64,000 nt of DNA, from contig CALSFV010000090.1 of NCBI GenBank assembly GCA_943737045.1, positions 124,001 to 188,000 of the forward strand. The letters are read 5' to 3'. Of the stretch, positions 60,101 to 64,000 are shown piece by piece. The stretch comes from Parapristionchus giblindavisi. Lineage: Eukaryota; Nematoda; Chromadorea; Rhabditida; Diplogasteridae. The notes below the pieces were generated by a model, which saw nothing but the letters and a program-made list of their open reading frames with translations, did not search any database and was not told the origin of the DNA. Within the stretch, counting starts at the first letter, position 1; the number at the start of each line of letters is the position of its first letter. Both the position numbers and the translations under genes were made by a program.

Positions 60101-62105
60101 AAAGAGAAACGGTTGACTGCGAAGAAAGTTATTGCTGAAAAACCAAAATATCATAGAATATTGGCCAGCACTTTACCGTGCAGGTGCGCTCCGAAGTAGT
60201 CGTATACCTCAGTCATGTCAAGAACAGCGGTGAAATATGTTTAAAACTATCAAATTTCCAAATTGAGCGATTAGGGATTACTGTAGGTGCACACCATAAT
60301 TACGATTTTCGTTATAAAAACGATTTGTTCGCATTATTCATATTTTTAAAAAATTATGATTTTCAAACTGAAGATGTGTTATGATATTTAGAAGCGATTG
60401 AGCAAATAAAAAGTTGTAGGCTTGTTATAGTGAAATAGTGAAAATTAATTAAATGTGAATTTTTTTTCGAAAATTCCCGATTCCAGCCTTCGTTGTCCGT
60501 TGATCAAAAAACTCACCTAGACAATAGTTTCTTAGAATTAGCTAAGGATTCGATTGAGCCCACTCCCGCATCGATTGGATTCCAAATAAACTTTTTAGGA
60601 AAAGGCGCCAAATCGTTGTGTGGTCACCCCCTGAAGCGAATTTTCAATTGGAAGCAATTTCCAAGTACCAGTGTACTTCACTCATGGAGCCTGTAATTAT
60701 CATACATATAACAGAAAAATTCATTTTTCATCGATACCGCACCTATGTGGATTTTCTCAGATAGCGTGATTTATGGTACACAATGTTCTACAAGTCATAA
60801 TTTTACAGGGGTAACCCAAAGTCAGCGACCATACGTGGTATCGAACGACTATAGGATAGAGTACTGTACCTTAATCTTGTAATAGTCCGTCCAGAAGTCC
60901 TGAGGAGTGATCAGCTTGGTCGTCAAAAGATGCGCGCACCTGAACAACACGATAGTGATAATATTTACTAGGACGGTTATTACTATTTCTTTATTGCTAT
61001 TATCAGCGATTCATCTCGAACTATCGATGACCAAAATTCACAGCGAAAGTCCGTAACTATCGCATGGAATAGGCCCACCACCCAAAAGTTTGAAAATGTT
61101 TGGCAACCACACGCAAAATGGCGACTTGCAAAAAATACCATACAATAAAAAAGTGTCTTGAGCGCAGATGAAGAAATGAGTCAGAGTACATTAATAGAAG
61201 GATATCTCCAGTGTGGCATTGTGTCACAATTAAACGTGAACATGCACTGTGATATGAAAAAATTCGAAAACTGTTGAATTTTCAGTTTATAAGACCGACA
61301 GAGAAAACGATGGATAATAAGAAATAAGAAAATATAGTGGGGAAAGCGTTGCTTGTGTTTTTGTCGCGTACAGAATTGATTCGATCTGTATATTTTTTTC
61401 AGTATTACGGTAGATGTTCAGTTGCGTAATATTTCTATGTTTCAGATTTATTCAAAATTTAAAGGGGCAGTCGCGCATTTTAAGGTCATGAAATTATGCT
61501 CTCTATTACTGGAGGGGGGGGGGGGGTGACACATAGTATTGACTTACACCATACATGGGCGGGGTACATGGAGCTCGATTCTACAAGGGGCATCCGAATG
61601 AAAAATGGTTATTTTTAGGGCATTCACTTTTATCAAAATTTCATCTAAACGTCATTTTTACAGGGGGGCATTCCACAAATTTTCGAAAAGCCCTAATTTT
61701 ACAGGGGCACCCCCATGTATGGGGGGGGGGGGGGGTGGCATTCACTTACACCTCCGTCAGCTCCTCTAGGATCTTCTTTTTCTCCTCGAGTTTGGCTTTG
61801 CGCGACTCTTCCTCTTGCGCCATCTGCAAATAATACCAAATGAGATAAATTATCGATATTGTTATATATTATACTAAAACTTCCGGCAAAAATCGAAACT
61901 TGGCCGCATTTTGACCATATGTAACGTTCGACATATGTTTCTTATAAATAAAAAAACAAACTTTCTTCACGAGCTTTCGATGACTGATGAGCGCTTGTTG
62001 CAGTGTCTCCTTCGTCGCGTCTCGCTCCTTCATCAGACTATCCTGATCTGCACCCGGTCGCATGAAGACGAATGTGGACTGAATACGATGTTATTATTTA
62101 TATAT

Positions 62106-62144
<39 letters not shown>

Positions 62145-64000
62145 CACAAACCTGACTATCGTCTTGCATGCAAATCTCCAGTTGTACCTTTGGCTTATTT
62201 GGCGGTGATACACGCAGACCTGACAATTATCGATTGTAATCTCTTACAAGGGAAGTACAAGAAATATCTTTTAGACTTTTGAACAAGACTATTTTTCCTC
62301 GATAGGTATAGGCAATATATGGACGGAACCAAAATATTAGCTGCGACCATGCACTTTCAGATTTTATATAATTAATCAAAGTTTGTGAAAAAAATCCTCA
62401 TTTTTTGAAGAAAAAATGCACTGTGCACTGTACAAGGAGCGTAGGAAACAAAGCGCTCCTGTAAGCACTCCGTGAACATGGCAGCGTGGTGTAGTGGTAG
62501 TGTGTACTCTTCTGAATCGGGTTGTGGTTGGTTCGAGTACACCTATGGACATTTTTCTTTTGCTCATTTTTAACAGCTTCGGACTTGTACTTTCGATGGA
62601 AAAAAATGGAAAAAAATTGTTGTTACTTTTTCACTTTCAAAACGTTCGTGCATGCTCTTTTAAGATGTTGTTGTAATCTGTGAGAGACCCTGTCCCAACT
62701 TTCTTTTCATCAAATGCTCGATATGTGATCGTCGATTGCGCGTGAATTGTTTTGTGAACTGTCATTGTTGTTGAAATATTATATGACATGTATAATTTTA
62801 ATAATTTGTTTTGTTGACAAATTTCGTAGAAGTTATCAGATGCTAAAGATATTGGAAATAATGAAAAATGTAATGGAATATTAACAAATTGCACGAACGC
62901 ACGAACGTTCTGAAAGTGATAAAAGATCTGAATTTGAAAAAAAATTCAGCGAACGTACAAGTCCGAAGCTATTAAAAATAAGCAAAAGATAAATGAAAAG
63001 AAAGTTGGGACAGGGTCTCTCACAGATTACAACAACATCTTAAAAGAGCATGCACGAACAAGTCCGAAGCTGTTAAAAATGAGCAAAAGAAAAATTTCCA
63101 TAGGTGTACTCGAACCAACCACAACCCGATTCAGAAGAGTACACACTACCACTACACCACGCTGCCATTTTCTCGGAGCGCTTACAGGAGCGCTTTGTTT
63201 CCTACGCTCCTTGTACAGTGCACAGTGCGTTTTTTCTTCAAAAAATGAGGATTTTTTTACAAACTTTGATTAATTATATAAAATCTGAAAGTGCATGGTC
63301 GCAGCTAATTTTTTGGTTCCGTCCATATATTGCCTATACCTATCGAGGAAAAATAGTCTTGTTCAAAAGTCTAAAAGATATTTCTTGTACTTCCCTTGTT
63401 AAATCTACGGGATTCGTAACACAAACAGAGCTACAGTACTAGTCTTTCCATATAAAACTTTCCGCAATGTGAATTTACTTGAACATGATTAAATGACATT
63501 GTTAATAAGGTATTAAAAACGGCGTGTTTCCAACATAAGGGAGCGATCATTGAAAATTCGCAAAAAGGCGAAAAATACGATATTGTACAGTTTAACCGTC
63601 TGGACTCTCTCATTTTGCGTGCTATCCGTTGCATTCGATCTGTTGAACATACCTTTCATCTCTCCAAAGGAGGTCACTAGGTTTAGAGAAGATGAATCTC
63701 GCCATTCTACACGATCTCTGAAATGAATCAAACAATAACAATATAAATAAATAAATAAATGAATCGTGATATAACTCGATCGATGCTATGACATCGATTG
63801 CAATAATCCTCATTGATGTTCTTATCAAAGCTTATTAGGTTTCGAGAAACACACAAAAAATGCAAAAAGTTTTGTTAAACATTAGAGCCGCAGTAACGGA
63901 AATAACTCACTTAAATATGAACAGTGTGCCTATCGGCGACTTTCCCGCCTCAGAGTTCCGATATTTGATATGCTCAACGATGAGCAACTCTCCACCCGAA
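41804..64000 (-). CDS. gtf-2H1: TFIIH core subunit p62 (GTF2H1/Tfb1), 5' end cut by window edge
   Basis: Seventeen exons in transcript order: 64000-63911 (partial), 63717-63579, 62078-61962, 61823-61750, 60939-60870, 59133-59001, 52514-52417, 52158-52104, 46599-46511, 46276-46209, 45793-45661, 45201-45083, 44827-44743, 43009-42845, 42681-42616, 42236-42156, 41881-41804. They give 552 residues; human p62 has 548. The N-terminus is the PH-like domain (ELLIVEHIKYRN, GTLFIFKDRVEW, MKERDATKETLQQAL). BSD domains follow: LLTTKLITPQDFWTDYY, then EDKEFWVKFVSSHYFHRERE with DPFADCVKYDEE. Late matches are NELARHFWTCFPPVTPELE and the helical C-terminus ending YRRKK. TFIIH acts in RNA polymerase II initiation and nucleotide excision repair. 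The junction 46511/46276/45793 is ambiguous: two in-phase splice paths give different short segments. Introns of up to 6.5 kb are filled with transposons and one opposite-strand gene. Confidence 0.93.
46320..46447. mobile_element. Partial R1-family MITE in a gtf-2H1 intron
   Basis: GGCTCATTTTCAACCACTTGAT, CGACCCACTACATAA and GGCGAGGGTAAAGAAAATGTATG match the right two thirds of R1. It ends 64 bases from the 46511 exon edge. Confidence 0.6.
46651..49399. mobile_element. hAT-like element with 8-bp TSD, carrying a nested foldback
   Basis: Termini are CAGGGGTGTGCGGCAAC and the inverse GTTGCCGCACACCCCTG, followed inside by short TTGCCG/CGGCAA repeats. CAGGGGTG-type ends are typical of hAT transposons. 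Flanks TTGCAAAC (46643-46650) and TTGCAATC (49400-49407) match at 7 of 8 bases. No transposase frame is seen. The foldback FB-2 is inserted inside. Confidence 0.8.
46818..48575. mobile_element. Foldback element FB-2, nested in the hAT-like element
   Basis: Arms of about 0.73 kb (about 46818-47545 and 47850-48575) are reverse complements with TATAACACGCTATCT / AGATAGTGTTTTATA ends. The roughly 300-base loop is homologous to the loop of FB-1 but in opposite orientation. The 67-codon arm segment (46898-47101, 48280-48483) is identical between the two arms and differs at about 10 residues from FB-1. Confidence 0.85.
49998..50215. mobile_element. R1-family repeat with internal insertion
   Basis: CATATACGGCTCATTTTCAGG at the left and GTGAGGGTTCCGAAAATGTATG at the right match R1. 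About 85 extra bases (50070-50155, AT-rich) interrupt it. Confidence 0.5.
50397..50459. promoter_or_regulatory. Inverted pair of CCCA(C/G)TGGG sites upstream of the nested gene
   Basis: CCCACTGGGT at 50397-50406 and ACCCAGTGGG at 50450-50459 are exact reverse complements 43 bases apart. Each is itself palindromic around its centre. They lie 60-120 bases before the TATA box, so they may be paired activator sites; the factor is unknown. Confidence 0.4.
50516..50523 (+). promoter_or_regulatory. TATA box of the nested gene
   Basis: CCCATATAAGCC sits about 30 bases before a TCAGTT initiator-like sequence (near 50549) and 80 bases before the ATG. TATA plus initiator at canonical spacing is good support for a real, possibly highly regulated, promoter. 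Confidence 0.6.
50598..51361 (+). CDS. 168-aa gene nested antisense in a gtf-2H1 intron, with PAM2-like motif
   Basis: Three exons, 50598-50768, 50927-51016 and 51116-51361, join in phase to 168 residues. The start is the first ATG after a TATA box and initiator. Residues 6-15 read FNVNAASFVP, which fits the PAM2 consensus (L)N-x-x-A-x-x-F-x-P used to bind the MLLE domain of poly(A)-binding protein; Phe replaces the usual Leu. A Ser-rich stretch and a basic run (NKRMKRRTRKTSR, ~33-45) follow. Then comes SCTVVYDYRAPAVKNRVRSY and a helical segment (VLRQARFIVTENERAEAVF). The C-terminus is polar (QSMSPDSGHFSPSSN). I do not recognise the family. By PAM2 logic it could be an RNA-regulating adaptor. 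Intron 2 has a (TAA)n run. The gene lies between gtf-2H1 exons at 52104 and 46599 on the other strand. Confidence 0.7.
51061..51101. repeat. (AAT)n microsatellite
   Basis: About 13 trinucleotide units in intron 2 of the nested gene, close to its acceptor. Confidence 0.85.
52764..52928. mobile_element. MITE (CGTACGTGGGC / GCCCACGTATG) with 8-bp TSD
   Basis: 165 bases, same family as 22181-22343 in opposite orientation. TCCACCAC is duplicated at 52756-52763 and 52929-52936. Inserted into the cysteine-rich fragment. Confidence 0.85.
52929..53064 (+). pseudogene. Cysteine-rich coding fragment carried by a transposon
   Basis: After the MITE the frame reads PPPSRNPCPKAYIFEKGSDY, then a segment with CEC, CTPC and CFEC motifs and a TGA stop: seven cysteines in about 40 residues, as in small secreted or extracellular proteins. 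Removing the MITE and one duplicate joins the frame back to an acceptor-like site near 52750 (GACTAG). No start codon or signal peptide is present, so it looks like the last exon of a host gene captured between transposon arms. Family unknown. Confidence 0.4.
53700..54800. repeat. 1.1-kb palindrome inside the 5.3-kb element
   Basis: Left arm about 53700-54180 and right arm about 54400-54800 are reverse complements (for example TCATCCCGATCCAAAACC near 53860 against GGTTTTGGATCGGGATGA near 54612). The central loop is about 220 bases. Confidence 0.8.
55438..56229. mobile_element. 790-bp foldback with ACATTTGCCTT ends and a strong terminal hairpin
   Basis: Ends ACATTTGCCTTGCGTGCCTAC and the inverse near 56229. 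Matching inner blocks include GGCGAGAACCAGTCACTA and its inverse, and TTTCTCGGCT against AGCCGAGAAA. Only the left side carries an extra perfect stem (55452-55500, TGCCTACGCCGTAACCTC and its complement around TGTCCTTACGGCG). Confidence 0.7.
57540..57965. repeat. Tandem repeat, period about 144 bp, three copies
   Basis: CTACTTGGAGGCA starts near 57545, 57688 and 57831, each followed by CAGTTCTTGTTTT and AAAAAATATTTC. Copies 1 and 2 share a long identical stretch (ATCTTATCAAATACAAGATC). An inverted partial copy lies at about 57240-57330. Confidence 0.8.
59161..59348. mobile_element. R1-family MITE, well-preserved copy
   Basis: CATACATTTTCGGTACCCTC to GACAATGAAAATGTATG, with GCATACCTCGCATTGCGAG near the right end and a poly-G run. 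It lies 28 bases upstream of the gtf-2H1 exon at 59133, in the intron. Confidence 0.7.
59360..60776. mobile_element. Foldback element FB-3
   Basis: Reverse-complement arms (about 59360-59960 and 60190-60776) with ends AAAGCACTATCTGAGA / TCTCAGATAGCGTGATTT. The arm segment at 59446-59649 and 60493-60696 is identical between arms but differs at about a dozen residues from FB-1 and FB-2. The loop is unlike that of FB-1/FB-2 and includes a Tc1-like end (TTGGCCAGCACTTT near 60160). Confidence 0.8.
61550..61743. mobile_element. MITE (CATACATGGGCG family) next to a gtf-2H1 splice donor
   Basis: It begins CATACATGGGCGGGGTAC; the family right end CCCCATGTATG is followed by a poly-G run and GTGGCATTC. 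ACTTACAC occurs just outside on both sides (61542-61549 and 61744-61751). The right copy is, on the minus strand, GTGTAAGT: the last two bases of the exon plus the 5' splice site. Confidence 0.65.
62106..62144. repeat. (AAT)n microsatellite
   Basis: About 12 units, 28 bases upstream (in gtf-2H1 sense) of the exon at 62078. Confidence 0.85.
62480..62547 (+). repeat. tRNA-like segment, left arm
   Basis: GGCAGCGTGGTGTAGTGGTA contains a perfect A-box (TGGTGTAGTGG); GGTTCGAGTAC resembles a B-box. Acceptor and T stems pair poorly, so it is not a functional tRNA. It may provide an internal pol III promoter. Confidence 0.6.
63098..63166 (-). repeat. tRNA-like segment, right arm
   Basis: Inverted counterpart of the segment at 62480-62547, almost identical to it. 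The two face each other across the palindrome. Confidence 0.6.

Larger units (their letters stand above)
62240..63420. mobile_element. 1.2-kb palindromic element with tRNA-like arms
   Basis: Arms are reverse complements from CAAGGGAAGTACAAGAAATA (about 62248) and its inverse near 63400, through GTGCACTGTACAAGGAGCG, to the inner pair near 62645-62705 and 62999-63060, around a loop of about 290 bases. Part of the arm is also present at 25900-26160 in the composite element. It lies in a gtf-2H1 intron. Confidence 0.8.

Noticed and set aside
24376..60696. A conserved 65-67-codon frame (N-terminus T-V-D-Q-K-T) found seven times
   Set aside because: The frame starts with TTG, not ATG, lies in the arms of foldback elements, and most differences between elements change the amino acid. 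It is a by-product of the repeat, not a gene under selection.
62480..62547. Functional tRNA gene
   Set aside because: A-box fits, but the acceptor, anticodon and T stems do not pair and the segment is duplicated within a transposon palindrome.

Overview
The window looks like a nematode genomic segment. The evidence is intron-rich genes with short GT-AG introns, the repeated intronic octamers TACTGTAG and TACGGTAG, and a hunchback-like zinc-finger gene whose downstream sequence carries lin-4 and let-7 seed matches. Species cannot be fixed by reading alone; a rhabditid or diplogastrid worm fits. Five protein-coding genes are well or fairly supported, plus several weak or broken ones.

Left part (1-11.5 kb): the terminal exon of a p53-family-like gene (57-158, + strand) is followed by about 11 kb with no convincing gene. 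This stretch is packed with (GGGAGA)n and (TCTCCC)n tracts in both orientations. It forms the upstream region of hbl-1.

11.5-33 kb (+ strand): hbl-1 (hunchback ortholog, 21 coding exons, 880 aa, 11562-16542) with a long putative 3'UTR; a NAA50-type N-terminal acetyltransferase (7 exons, 186 aa, 19975-22733); and a 406-aa protein with STPR-like basic repeats (12 exons, 23235-32584). The large intron of the last one holds a 3-kb Tc1-ended composite foldback element and a U6 snRNA pseudogene.

33-41.8 kb: a transposon-rich spacer. It holds a 191-bp tandem repeat, a 5.5-kb interval bounded by inverted CTACACACAGAG termini, a TA-flanked MITE nested in another repeat, an ATGCAT-rich cluster and a 1.7-kb foldback element.

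41.8-64 kb (- strand): gtf-2H1, the TFIIH p62 subunit, with 17 visible exons encoding 552 residues; only the extreme N-terminus is cut by the window edge. Its introns are bloated by nested DNA transposons (hAT-like, 8-bp-TSD families, foldbacks with tRNA-like cores). They also host an oppositely oriented 168-aa gene with a TATA box and a PAM2-like motif (50598-51361), and a transposon carrying a broken cysteine-rich coding fragment.

The host genes do not form one obvious pathway: developmental timing transcription factor, N-terminal acetylation, probable DNA binding, and basal transcription/repair. The most unusual material is the foldback-transposon ecology, in which arms within one element are nearly identical while elements differ from each other, and the gene nested in the gtf-2H1 intron.
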